From contig OZ025257.1 in NCBI GenBank assembly GCA_964019135.1, positions 29,123,260-29,187,259 on the forward strand: a stretch of DNA of 64,000 nt. Reading direction: 5' to 3'. The DNA comes from Arenicola marina (Eukaryota; Annelida; Polychaeta; Arenicolidae). Shown one piece after another: positions 1 through 12,900 of this stretch. Below the pieces are notes generated by a model. It did no database searches. It had not been told where the DNA came from and was given only the letters and a program-made list of their open reading frames with translations. Positions within the stretch are counted from its first letter, which is position 1. Each line of letters begins with the position of its first letter. The position numbers were made by a program, and so were the translations under genes.

Positions 1-3000
1 CAACTACCAGGTCATCCACTTGGTACACTAAGGGGAGTCCTGGATCAACTACCAGGTCAGCCACGTGGTACACTAAGGCGAGTCCTGGATCAACTACCGG
101 GTCAGCCACGTGGTACACTAAGGGGGGTCCTGGATCAACTACCGGGTCAGCCATGTGGTACGCTAAGGGGGGTCCTGGATCAACAACCGGGTCAGCCACG
201 TGGTATACTAAGGGGAGTCCTGGATCAACTACCGGGTCTGCCACGTGGTATACTAAGGGGAGTCCTGGATCAACTACCAGGTCAGCCACGTGGTACACTA
301 AGGGGAGTCCTGGATCAACTACCGCGTCAGCCATGTGGTACACTAAGGGGGGTCCTGGATCAACTACCGGGTCTGCCACGTGGTATACTAAGGGGAGTCC
401 TGGATCAACTACCGGGTCATCCACTTGGTACACTAAGGGGAGTCCTGGATCAACTACCAGATCAGCCACGTGGTACACTAAGGGGGGTCCTGGATCAACT
501 ACCGGGTCAGCCATGTGGTACACTAAGGGGAGTCCTGGATCAACTACCGGGTCAGCCATGTGGTACGCTAAGGGGAGTCCTGGATCAACTACCGGGTCAG
601 CCACTTGGTACACTAAGGGGAATCCTGGATCAACTACCAGATCAGCCACGTGGTACACTAAGGGGGGTCCTGGATCAACTACCGGGTCAGCCATGTGGTA
701 CGCTAAGGGAGGTCCTGCATCAACAACCGGGTCAGCCACGTGGTATACTAAGGGGAGTCCTGGATCAACTACTGGGTCAGCCACGTGGTACACTAAGGGG
801 AGTCCTGGATCAACTATCGGGTCAGCCACGTGGTACACTAAGGGGAGTCCTGGATCATCTACCGGGTCATCCACTTGGTATACTAAGGGGAGTCCTGGAT
901 CAACTACCGGGTGAACCACGTGGTACACTAAGGGGAGTCCTGGATCAACTACCGGGTGAGCCACGTGGTACACTAAGGGGAGTCCTGGATCAACTACCGG
1001 GTGAACCACGTGGTACACTAAGGGGAGTCCTGGATCAACTACCGGGTGAGCCACGTGGTACACTAAGGGGAGTCCTGGTTCAACTACCGGTCATCCACTT
1101 GGTACACTAAGGGGAGTCCTGGATCAACTACCAGGTCATCCACTTGGTACACTAAGGGGAGTCCTGGATCAACTACCAGGTCAGCCACGTGGTACACTAA
1201 GGGGAGTCCTGGATCAACTACCGGGTCAGCCACGTGGTACACTAAGGGGGGTCCTGGATCAACTACCGGGTCAGCCATGTGGTACGCTAAGGGGAGTCCT
1301 GGATCAACAACCGGGTCAGCCACGTGGTATACTAAGGGGAGTCCTGGATCAACTACCGGGTCTGCCACGTGGTATACTAAGGGGAGTCCTGGATCAACTA
1401 CCAGGTCAGCCACGTGGTACACTAAGGGGGGTCCTGGATCAACTACCGGGTCTGCCATGTGGTATACTAAGGGGAGTCCTGGATCAACTACCGGGTCAGC
1501 CATGTGGTACACTAAGGGGGGTCCTGGATCAACTACCGGGTCTGCCACGTGGTATACTAAGGGGAGTCCTGGATCAACTACCGGGTCTGCCACGTGGTAC
1601 ACTAAGGGGGGTCCTGGATCAACTACCGGGTCAGCCATGTGGTATACTAAGGGGGGTCCTGGATCAACTACCAGATCAGCCACGTGGTACACTAAGGGGG
1701 GTCCTGGATCAACTACCGGGTCAGCCATGTGGTACACTAAGGGGAGTCCTGGATCAACTACCGGGTCAGCCATGTGGTACGCTAAGGGGAGTCCTGGATC
1801 AACTACCGGGTCAGCCACTTGGTACACTAAGGGGAATCCTGGATCAACTACCAGATCAGCCACGTGGTACACTAAGGGGGGTCCTGGATCAACTACCGGG
1901 TCAGCCATGTGGTACGCTAAGGGAGGTCCTGGATCAACAACCGGGTCAGCCACGTGGTATACTAAGGGGAGTCCTGGATCAACTACTGGGTCAGCCACGT
2001 GGTACACTAAGGGGAGTCCTGGATCAACTATCGGGTCAGCCACGTGGTGCACTAAGGGGAGTCCTGGATCATCTACCGGGTCATCCACTTGGTATACTAA
2101 GGGGAGTCCTGGATCAACTACCGGGTGAACCACGTGGTACACTAAGGGGAGTCCTGGATCAACTACCGGGTGAGCCACGTGGTACACTAAGGGGAGTCCT
2201 GGATCAACTACCGGGTGAACCACGTGGTACACTAAGGGGAGTCCTGGATCAACTACCGGGTGAGCCACGTGGTACACTAAGGGGAGTCCTGGATCAACTA
2301 CCGGTCATCCACTTGGTACACTAAGGGGAGTCCTGGATCAACTACCAGGTCATCCACTTGGTACACTAAGGGGAGTCCTGGATCAACTACCAGGTCAGCC
2401 ACGTGGTACACTAAGGGGAGTCCTGGATCAACTACCGGGTCAGCCACGTGGTACACTAAGGGGGGTCCTGGATCAACTACCGGGTCAGCCATGTGGTACG
2501 CTAAGGGGGGTCCTGGATCAACAACCGGGTCAGCCACGTGGTATACTAAGGGGAGTCCTGGATCAACTACCGGGTCTGCCACGTGGTATGCTAAGGGGAG
2601 TCCTGGATCAACTACCAGGTCAGCCACGTGGTACACTAAGGGGGGTCCTGGATCAACTACCGGGTCTGCCATGTGGTATACTAAGGGGAGTCCTGGATCA
2701 ACTACCGGGTCAGCCATGTGGTACACTAAGGGGGGTCCTGGATCAACTACCGGGTCTGCCACGTGGTATACTAAGGGGAGTCCTGGATCAACTACCGGGT
2801 CTGCCACGTGGTACACTAAGGGGGGTCCTGGATCAACTACCGGGTCAGCCATGTGGTATACTAAGGGGGGTCCTGGATCAACTACCGGGTCAGCCATGTG
2901 ATATACTAAGGGGAGTCCTGGATCAACTACCAGGTCAGCCACGTGGTACACTAAGGGGGGTCCTGAATCAACTACCGGGTCTGCCACGTGGTATACTAAG

Positions 3001-3707
3001 GGGAGTCCTGGATCAACTACCGGGTCTGCCACGTGGTATACTAAGGGGAGTCCTGGATCAACTACCGGGTCTGCCACGTGGTATACTAAGGGGAGTCCTG
3101 GATCAACTACCGGGTCTGCCACGTGGTATACTAAGGGAAGTCCTGGATCAACTACCGGGTCAGCCATGTGGTACGCTAAGGGGGGTCCTGGATCAACAAC
3201 CGGGTCAGCCACGTGGTATACTAAGGAGAGTCCTGGATCAACTACCGGGTCAGCCATGTGGTACGCTAAGGGGGGTCCTGGATCAACTACCGGGTCAGCC
3301 ATGTGGTACGCTAAGGGGGGTCCTGGATCAACTACCGGGTCTGCCATGTGTTACACTAAGGGGAGTTCTGGATCAACTACCGGGTCAGCCACGTGGTACA
3401 CTAAGGGGAGTCCTGGATCAACTACCGGGTCAGCCATGTGGTACGCTAAGGGGGGTCCTGGATCAACTACCGGGTCAGCCATGTGGTACACTAAGGGGAG
3501 TCCTGGATCAACTACCGGGTCAGCCATGTGGTACGCTAAGGGGAGTCCTGCATCAACTACCGGGTCAGCCATGTGGTACACTAAGGGGAGTCCTGGATCA
3601 ACTACCGGGTCAGCCACGTGGTACACTAAGGGGAGTCCTGGATCAACAACCGGGTCAGCCATGTGGTACACTAAGGGGAGTCCTGGATCAACTACCGGGT
3701 CTGCCTA
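1..3707. repeat. 45-bp minisatellite with ~27-unit higher-order period (PHKB intron)
   Basis: About 82 tandem copies of a 45-bp unit, core GGTACACTAAGGGGAGTCCT then GGATCAACTACCGGGTCAGC. The array starts before the window and ends at GGGTCTGCCTAG, about 100 bp before the first PHKB exon. A distinctive 1-bp-shorter unit (CTACCGGTCATCC) occurs at about 1081 and 2295, 1214 bp apart (27 units minus one base). This marks a higher-order duplication. Because 45 is a multiple of three, several frames on both strands stay open for hundreds of codons (WYTKGSPGSTTGSAT on +); I treat those as artefacts. Confidence 0.97.
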
Positions 3708-3807
3708 GTCAGCTCCTTCGGGAGTCGCCATATATGAATAAAGTGATTAACTGGGATTGTAATTGATGATATTAAAGTTGCATATGCATTATTTTTTTTC
3801 GCAACAG

Positions 3808-3992
3808 GAACTGCAGACGAAGTCGACATATGACATCTGCCAATACCTGCAGACTGCCGACAACCAATACGCGCAGGCGCAATGCCTGCAAGTGCTGCTC
3901 AACAGGGAGGGTCTCTACCACCGGGTCAACGGCGGAACTGTGGAGGACAGACTGCTGAGCCTCGGGCGTAAGGCGGGCACCTTACAGCAATG
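3808..3992 (+). CDS. PHKB: PHKB exon (first in window)
   Basis: The acceptor follows a T-rich tract ending in AACAG. The exon starts in phase 0 with [14 protein letters not shown] and ends in TG, with GTGAGT as donor, so the last codon (Trp) is split after two bases. It corresponds to the KPTHEIL...AGSQKLW region of human PHKB. Its last ~23 bases and donor are the founding copy of the 32-bp minisatellite that follows. Confidence 0.9.
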
Positions 3993-6900
3993 GTGAGTGG
4001 TAAGGCGGGCACCTTACAGCAATGGTGAGGCGGACACCTTACAGCACTGGTGAGTGTTAAGGCGGGCACCTTACAGCAATGGTGAGTGGTGAGGCGGGCA
4101 CCTTACAGCAATGGTGAGTGGTAAGGCGGACACCTTACCACACTGGTGAGTGGTAAGGCGGGCACCTTACAGCAATGGTGAGTGGTAAGGCGGACACCTT
4201 ACCACACTGGTGAGTGGTAAGGCGGGCACCTTACAGCACTGGTGAGTGGTAAGGCGGGCACCTTACAGCAATGGTGAGTGGTAAGGCGGGCACCTTACAG
4301 CAATGGTGAGTGGTAAGGCGGACACCTTACAGCACTGGTGAGTGGTAAGGCGGGCACCTTACAGCACTGGTGAGTGGTAAGGCGGGCACCTTACAGCAAT
4401 GGTGAGTGGTAAAGCGGACACCTTACAGCACTGGTGAGTGGTAAGGCGGGCACCTTACAGCAATGGTGAGTGGTGAGGCGGGCACCTTACAGCAATGGTG
4501 AGTGGTAAGGCGGGCACCTTACAGCAATGGTGAGTGGTAAGGCGGACACCTTACCACACTGGTGAGTGGTAAGGCGGGCACCTTACAGCACTGGTGAGTG
4601 GTAAGGCGGGCACCTTACAGCACTGGTGAGTGGTAAGGCGGGCACCTTACAGCAATGGTGAGTGGTGAGGCGGGCACCTTACAGCAATGGTGAGTGGTAA
4701 GGCGGGCACCTTACAGCAATGGTGAGGCGGACACCTTACAGCACTGGTGAGTGTTAAGGCGGGCACCTCACAGCAATGGTGAGTGGTGAGGCGGGCACCT
4801 TACAGCAATGGTGAGTGGTAAGGCGGACACCTTACCACACTGGTGAGTGGTAAGGCGGGCAACTTACAGCACTGGTGAGTGGTAAGGCGGGCACCTTACA
4901 GCACTGGTGAGTGGTAAGGCGGACACCTTACAGCACTGGTGAGTGGTAAGACGAGCGCATGGATGGGAACAGGAGACATAGGATCTGTTACAGACACTGA
5001 CCTTTTACTTCCAGGGCGGTGGTACGGTTCTGCGCGAGTCTGCTGAACAAAGTGGTGGACAGTCTGGCTCCTTCCATCACCGCAGTGCTTGTCCGAGGAA
5101 AACAGGTACCTGTGTAATGTTATAGCTGTGTTGGTAGTGTACTAAGTTATAGCTGTATTGGTAGTGTACTAAGTTATAGCTGTATTGGTGGTGTACTGAG
5201 TTATAGCAGTATTGGTAGTGTATTAAGTTATAGCTGTATTCGTAGTGTACTGAGTTATAGCAGTATTGGTAGTGTATTAAGTTATAGCTGTATTGGTAGT
5301 GTACTAAGTTATAGCTGTATTGGTAGTGTACTAAGTTATAGCTATATTGGTGATGTACTAAGTTATAAGTGTATTGGTTGTGTACTGAGTTATAGCTGTA
5401 TTGGTAGTGTACTGAGTTATAGCTGTATTGGTAGTGTACTGAGTTATAGCTGTGTTGGTAGTGTACTGAGTTATAGCTGTATTGGTAGTGTACTGAGTTA
5501 TAGCTGTATTCGTAGTGTACTGAGTTATAGCAGTATTGGTAGTGTACTGAGTTATAGCTGTATTCGTAGTGTACTGAGTTATAGCAGTATTGGTAGTGTA
5601 TTAAGTTATAGCTGTATTGGTAGTGTACTAAGTTATAGCTGTATTGGTAGTGTACTAAGTTATAGCTATATTGGTGGTGTACTAAGTTATAAGTGTATTG
5701 GTTGTGTACTGAGTTATAGCTGTATTGGTAGTGTACTGAGTTATAGCTGTATTGGTAGTGTACTGAGTTATAGCTGTATTGGTAGTGTACTGAGTTATAG
5801 CTGTATTGGTAGTGTACTGAGTTATAGCTGTATTGGTAGTGTACTGAGTTATAGCTGTATTGGTAGTGTACTGAGTTATAGCTGTATTGGTAGTGTACTG
5901 AGTTATAGCTGTATCGGTAGTGTACTAAGTTATAGCTATATTGGTGGTGTACTAAGTTATAAGTGTATTGGTTGTGTACTGAGTTATAGCTGTATTGGTA
6001 GTGTACTGAGTTATAGCTGTATTGGTAGTGTACTAAGTTATAGCTATATTGGTGGTGTACTAAGTTATAAGTGTATTGGTTGTGTACTGAGTTATAGCTG
6101 TATTGGTAGTGTACTGAGTTATAGCTGTATTGGTAGTGTACTGAGTTATAGCTGTATTGGTAGTGTACTGAGTTATAGCTGTATTGGTAGTGTACTGAGT
6201 TATAGCTGTATTGGTAGTGTACTGAGTTATAGCTGTATTGGTAGTGTACTGAGTTATAGCTGTATTGGTAGTGTACTGAGTTATAGCTGTATTGGTGGTG
6301 TACTGAGTTATAGCTGTATTGGTAGTGTACTGAGTTATAGCTGTATTGGTAGTGTACTGAGTTATAGCTGTATTGGTAGTGTACTGAGTTATAGCTGTAT
6401 TGGTAGTGTACTGAGTTATAGCTGTATTGGTAGTGTACTGAGTTATAGCTGTATTGGTAGTGTACTGAGTTATAGCTGTATTGGTAGTGTACTGAGTTAT
6501 AGCTGTATTGGTAGTGTACTGAGTTATAGCTGTATTGGTAGTGTACTGAGTTATAGCTGTATTGGTAGTGTACTGAGTTATAGCTGTATTGGTAGTGTAC
6601 TGAGTTATAGCTGTATTGGTAGTGTACTGAGTTATAGCTGTATTGGTAGTGTACTGAGTTATAGCTGTATAGGTAGTGTACTGAGTTATAGCTGTATTGG
6701 TAGTGTACTGAGTTATAGCTGTATTGATAGTGTACTGAGTTATAGCTGTATTGGTAGTGTACTGAGTTATAGCTGTATTGGTAGTGTATTAAGTTATAGC
6801 TGTATTGGTAGTGTACTAAGTTATAGCTGTATTGGTAGTGTACTAAGTTATAGCTGTATTGGTAGTGTACTACGTTATAGCTGTATTGGTGGTGTACTAA

Positions 6901-9900
6901 GTTATAGCTGTATTGGTAGTGTACTGAGTTATAGCTGTATTGGTAGTGTACTGAGTTATAGCTGTATTGGTAGTGTACTGAGTTATAGCTGTATTGGTAG
7001 TGCATTAAGTTATAGCTGTATTGGTAGTGTACTGAGTTATAGCTGTATTGGTAGTGTACTAAGTTATAAGTGTATTGGTAGTGTACTGACTTAAAGCTGT
7101 ATTGGTAGTGTACTGAGTTATAGCTGTATTGGTAGTGTACTAAGTTATAAGTGTATTGGTAGTGTACTGAGTTATAGCTGTATTGGTAGTGTACTGAGTT
7201 ATAGCTGTATTGGTAGTGTACTGAGTTATAGCTGTGTTGGTAGTGTACTGAGTTATAGCTGTATTGGTAGTGTACTGAGTTATAGCTGTATTGGTAGTGT
7301 ACTAAGTTATAGCTGTATTGGTAGTGTACTGCGTTATAGCTGTATTGATAGTGTACTGAGTTATAGCTGTATTGGTAGTGTACTGAGTTATAGCTGTATT
7401 GGTAGTGTACTGAGTTATAGCTGTATTGATAGTGTACTGAGTTATAGCTGTATTGGTAGTGTACTGAGTTATAGCTGTATTGGTAGTGTATTAAGTTATA
7501 GCTGTATTGGTAGTGTACTAAGTTATAGCTGTATTGGTAGTGTACTAAGTTATAGCTGTATTGGTAGTGTACTACGTTATAGCTGTATTGGTGGTGTACT
7601 AAGTTATAGCTGTATTGGTAGTGTACTGAGTTATAGCTGTATTGGTAGTGTACTGAGTTATAGCTGTATTGGTAGTGTACTAAGTTATAGCTGTATTGGT
7701 AGTGTACTGAGTTATAGCTGTATTGGTAGTGTACTAAGTTATAGCTGTATTGGTAGTGTACTACGTTATAGCTGTATTGGTGGTGTACTAAGTTATAGCT
7801 GTATTGGTAGTGTACTGAGTTATAGCTGTATTGGTAGTGTACTGAGTTATAGCTGTATTGGTAGTGTACTAAGTTATAGCTGTATTGGTTGTGTACTGAG
7901 TTATAGCTGTATTGGTAGTGTACTGAGTTATAGCTGTATTGGTAGTGTACTGAGTTATAGCTGTATTGGTAGTGCATTAAGTTATAGCTGTATTGGTAGT
8001 GTACTGAGTTATAGCTGTATTGGTAGTGTACTAAGTTATAAGTGTATTGGTAGTGTACTGACTTAAAGCTGTATTGGTAGTGTACTGAGTTATAGCTGTA
8101 TTGGTAGTGTACTAAGTTATAAGTGTATTGGTAGTGTACTGAGTTATAGCTGTATTGGTAGTGTACTGAGTTATAGCTGTATTGGTAGTGTACTGAGTTA
8201 TAGCTGTGTTGGTAGTGTACTGAGTTATAGCTGTATTGGTAGTGTACTGAGTTATAGCTGTATTGGTAGTGTACTGAGTTATAGATGTATTGGTAGTGTA
8301 CTGTGTTATAGCTGTATTGGTAGTGTACTGAGTTATAGCTGTATTGGTAGTGTACTGAGTTATAGCTGTAGTGGTAGTTTACTAAGTTATAGCTGTATTG
8401 GTAGTGTACTGAGTTATAGCTGTATTGGTAGTGTACTAAATTATAAGTATATTGGTACTGTACTAAGTTATAGCTGTATTGGTAGTGTATTATGTTATAG
8501 CTGTATTGGTAGTGTACTAAGTTATAGCTGTATTGGTAGTGTACTAAGTTATAAGTGTATTGGTAGTGTACTGAGTTATAGCTGTATTGGTAGTGCACTA
8601 AGTTATAGCTGTATTGGTAGTGTACTGAATTATAGCTGTATTGGTAGTGTACTAAGTTATAGCTGTATTGGTAGTGTACTGAGTTATAACTGTATTGGTA
8701 GTGCATTAAGTTATAGCTGTATTGGTAGTGTACTGAGTTATAGCTGTATTGGTAGTGTACTAAGTTATAAGTGTATTGGTAGTGTACTGAGTTATAGCTG
8801 TGTTGGTAGTGCACTAAGTTATAGCTGTATTGGTAGTGTACTGAATTATAGCTGTATTGGTAGTGTACTGAGTTATAGCAGTATTGGTAGTGTACTGAGT
8901 TATAGCTGTATTGGTAGTGTACTGAGTTATAGCTGTATTGGTAGTGTACTGAGTTATAGCTGTATTGGTAGTGTACTGAGTTATAGCTGTATTGGTAGTG
9001 TACTGAGTTATAGCTGTATTGGTAGTGTACTGAGTTATAGCTGTATTGGTAGTGTACTGAGTTATAGCTGTATTGGTAGTGTATTAAGTTATAGCTGTAT
9101 TGGTAGTGTACTAAGCTATAGCTATATTGGTGGTGTACTAAGTTATAAGTGTATTGGTAGTGTACTGAGTTATAGCTGTATTGGTAGTGTACTGAGTTAT
9201 AGCTGTATTGGTGGTGTACTGAGTTATAGCTGTATTGGTAGTGTACAAAGTTATAACTGTATTGGTAGTGTACTAAGTTATAGCTATATTGGTGGTGTAC
9301 TAAGTTATAAGTGTATTGGTAGTGTACTGCGTTATAGCTGTAGTGGTAGTTTACTAAGTTATAGCTGTATTGGGAGTGTACTGAGTTATAGCTATATTGG
9401 TAGTGTACTAAGTTATAGCTGTATTGGTAGTGTACTAAGTTAATACTGTATTGGTAGTGTATTAAGTACACCACCAATACAGCTATAACTTAGTACACTA
9501 ACAATATAGCTATAACTTAGTACACTACCAATACAGCTATAACTCAGTACACTACTAATGCAGCTATAACTCAGTACACTACCAATACAGCTATAACTTA
9601 GTACACTACCAATACAGCTATAACTTAGTACACTACCAATACAGCTATAACTTAGTACACTAACAATATAGCTATAACTTAGTACACTACCAATACAGCT
9701 ATAACTCAGTACACTACTAATGCAGCTATAACTCAGTACACTACCAATACAGCTATAACTTAGTACACTACCAATACAGTTATAACTCAGTACACTACTA
9801 GTATAGCTAGTAAGCTATATTGGTAGTGTATTAAGTTATAGCTGTATTGGTAGTGTACTAAGTTATAGCTGTATTGATAGTGTACTAAGTTATAGCTGTA

Positions 9901-12900
9901 TTGGTAGTGTACTAAGGTATGGCTGTATTGGTAGTGTACTAAGTTAAAGCTATATTGGTGGTGTACTAAGTTATAAGTGTATTGTTAGTGTACTAAATTA
10001 TAGTTATATTGGTAGTGTATTAAGTTATAGCTGTATTGGTAGTGTACTAAGTTATAGCTGTATTGGTAGTGCATTAAGTTATAACTGTCTGTAGTAAATT
10101 ATAATTCTGTATTTGGTGTCTGTACGCTAAGTTATAACTGTATATTGTGTGTGTTACAGCTGTCTGTATTGGGTGTAATGTATTAAGGTACCGGTTTCTA
10201 CAGTATCTGTATTATCTCCACCTCCTTAAGTGCGGGTGGCTATATTGTGTCCGTGCTAAGCCTGTCGTGCCCTGCCCCAGGTGACGGTGGGTGTATTCGG
10301 GCGAGAGGAGGAGGTAATAGACAAGCCGAGCGCCCCGCAGGACATCAAGAACATTCTGTACAGCCGCTGCTTCCCCTACGACATCATCCAGGCCGTGCTC
10401 CAGCAGGAGCTACTCATCAACATCGGCAAGTTCATCAGCACCGACCCCGAGCTCTTCGCAGGCATCCTCAAGATCAGGATCGGGTGAGTCGCGGCGTGCG
10501 AGGGCCCCGTGGCCTAGTATTTACGGCTCTTGTCGAGTGTGGTCTGCTAGGTCACCCCGTGGCCTAGTATTTACGGCTCTTGTCCAGTGTGGTCTGCTAG
10601 GTCACCCCGTGGCCTAGTATTTACGGCTCTTGTCCAGTGTGGTCTGCTAGGTCACCCCGTGGCCTAGTATTTACGGCTCTTGTCGAGTGTGGTCTGCTAG
10701 GTCACCCCGTGGCCTAGTATTTACGGCTCTTGTCCAGTGTGGTCTGCTAGGTCACCCCGTGGCCTAGTATTTACGGCTCTTGTCCAGTGTGGTCTGCTAG
10801 GTCACCCCGTGGCCTAGTATTTACGGCTCTTGTCGAGTGTGGTCTGCTAGGTCACACCATGGCCTAGTATTTACGGCTCTTGCCCAGTGTGGTCTGCTAG
10901 GTCACACCATGGCTTAGTATTTACGGCTCTTGTCCAGTGTGGTCTGCTAGGTCACCCCGTGGCCTAGTATTTATGGTTCTTGTCGAGTGTGGTCTGCTAG
11001 GTCACCCCGTGGCCTAGTATTTACGGCTCTTGTCGAGTGTGGTCTGCTAGGTCACACCATGGCCTAGTATTTACGGCTCTTGCCCAGTGTGGTCTGCTAG
11101 GTCACACCATGGCCTAGTATTTACGGCTCTTGCCCAGTGTGGTCTGCTAGATCACCCCGTGGCCTAGTATTTATGGCTCTTGTCCAGTATGGTCTGCTAG
11201 GTCACCCCGTGGCCTAGTATTTATGGCTCTTGTCGAGTGTGGTCTGCTAGGTCACCCCGTGGCCTAGTATTTACGGCTCTTGTCGAGTGTGGTCTGCTAG
11301 GTCACCCCGTGGCCTAGTATTTATGGCTCTTGTCGAGTGTGGTCAGCTAGGTCACCCCGTGGCCTAGTGTTTATGGCTCTTGTCGAGTGTGGTCTGCTAG
11401 GTCACCCCGTGGCCTAGTATTTACGGCTCTTCGCCAGTGTGGTCTGCTAGGTCACCCTGTGGCCTACTTTTTACGGCTCTTGTCGAGTGTGGTCTGCTAG
11501 GGCCCCCCGTTGCCTAGTATTTACTGCTCTTGTCGAGTGTGGTCAGCTAGGTCACCCCGTGGCCTAGTATTTACGGCTCTTGTCGAGTGTAGTCTGCTAG
11601 GTCACCCCGTGGCCTAGTATTTACGGCTCTTGTCGAGTGTGGTCTGCTAGGTCACCCTGTGGCCTACTTTTTACGGCTCTTGTCGAGTGTGGTCTGCTAG
11701 GGCCCCCCGTGGCTTAGTATTTACGGTTCTTGTCGAGTGTAGTCTGCTAGGTCACCTCGTGGTCTAGTATTTACTGCTCTTGTCGAGTGTGGTCAGCTAG
11801 GTCACCCCATGGCCTAGTATTTACGGCTTTTGTCGAGTGTGGTCTGCTAGGTTACCCCGTGGCCTAGTTTTTATGGCTCTTGTCGAGTGTGGTCTGCTAA
11901 GTCATCCCATGGCTTAGTATTTACGGCTTTTGTCGAGTGTGGTCTGCTAGGTCACCCCGTGGCCTAGTATTTACGGCTTTTGTCGAGTGTGGTCTGCTAG
12001 GTCACCCCGTGGCCTAGTATTTACGGCTCTTGTCGAGTGTGGTCTGCGAGGTCATCCCGTGGCCTAGTATTTACGGCTCTTGTGGAGTGTGGTCTGCTAG
12101 GTCACACCATGGCCTAGTATTTACGGCTCTTGTCGAGTGTGGTCTGCTAGGTCACTCCGTGGCCTAGTATTTACGGCTCTTGTCGAGTGTGGTCTGCGAG
12201 GTCACCCCGTGGCCTAGTATTTACGGCCCTTGTGATCTGCTGAGGTGAGGTCATCGGTATATACATGACTTCAAATTCCCCCTGTTATAATATCAATTGT
12301 TAAGGTCAATGGTCCTCGTGTAAATGAGTGATTCAACCCATTGATGATGTGTCCAGGTGGTTGATTCAAGCCATGAAGCTCGAGTGGAACTACACACACA
12401 AGGAGGAAGTCAGTTTGAACTCCCTGTCGCCGAGTGCCATTAAGAAGCTCCTGCTGCAGGTGCTGACCAAGCCGGCACCAGACCAGGACTACAGGTCAGT
12501 GACCCCCGCCACGCCAGGACTACAGGTCAGTGACCCCCGCCACGCCAGGACTACAGGTCAGTGACCCCCGCCACGCCAGGACTACAGGTCAGTGACCCCC
12601 GCCACGCCAGGACTACAGGTCAGTGACCCCCGCCACGCCAGGATTACAGGTCAGTGACCCCCGCCACGCCAGGACTACAGGTCAGTGACCCCCGCCACGC
12701 CAGGACTACAGGTCAGTGACCCCCGCTGCGCCAGGACTACTGGTCAGTGACCCCCGCCACGCCAGGACTACAGGTCAGTGACCCCCGCCACGCCAGGACT
12801 ACAGGTCAGTAACCCCCGCCACGCCAGGACTACAGGTCAGTGACCCCCGCCACGCCAGGACTACAGGTCAGTGACCCCCGCCAGGCCAGGACTACAGGTC

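Noticed and set aside
1-3766. Overlapping 250-400-codon frames on both strands (WYTKGSPGSTTGSAT, YHVADPVVDPGLPLV)
   Set aside because: The unit length (45 bp) keeps several frames open at once on both strands; no frame is favoured by codon position.
5077-9477. 1466-codon open frame on the - strand (YSYNSVHYQ repeats)
   Set aside because: It follows directly from a 27-bp tandem repeat lying in a PHKB intron. No non-repeat domain and no start context.
10281-10483. Assignment to PHKA rather than PHKB
   Set aside because: This exon alone fits both, but the QPTLSDM block, the DQSRL...DDM segment and the short CaaX end agree with PHKB.
10496-12235. CRISPR-like array
   Set aside because: Directly tandem units without spacers, in an animal intron with exons on both sides.
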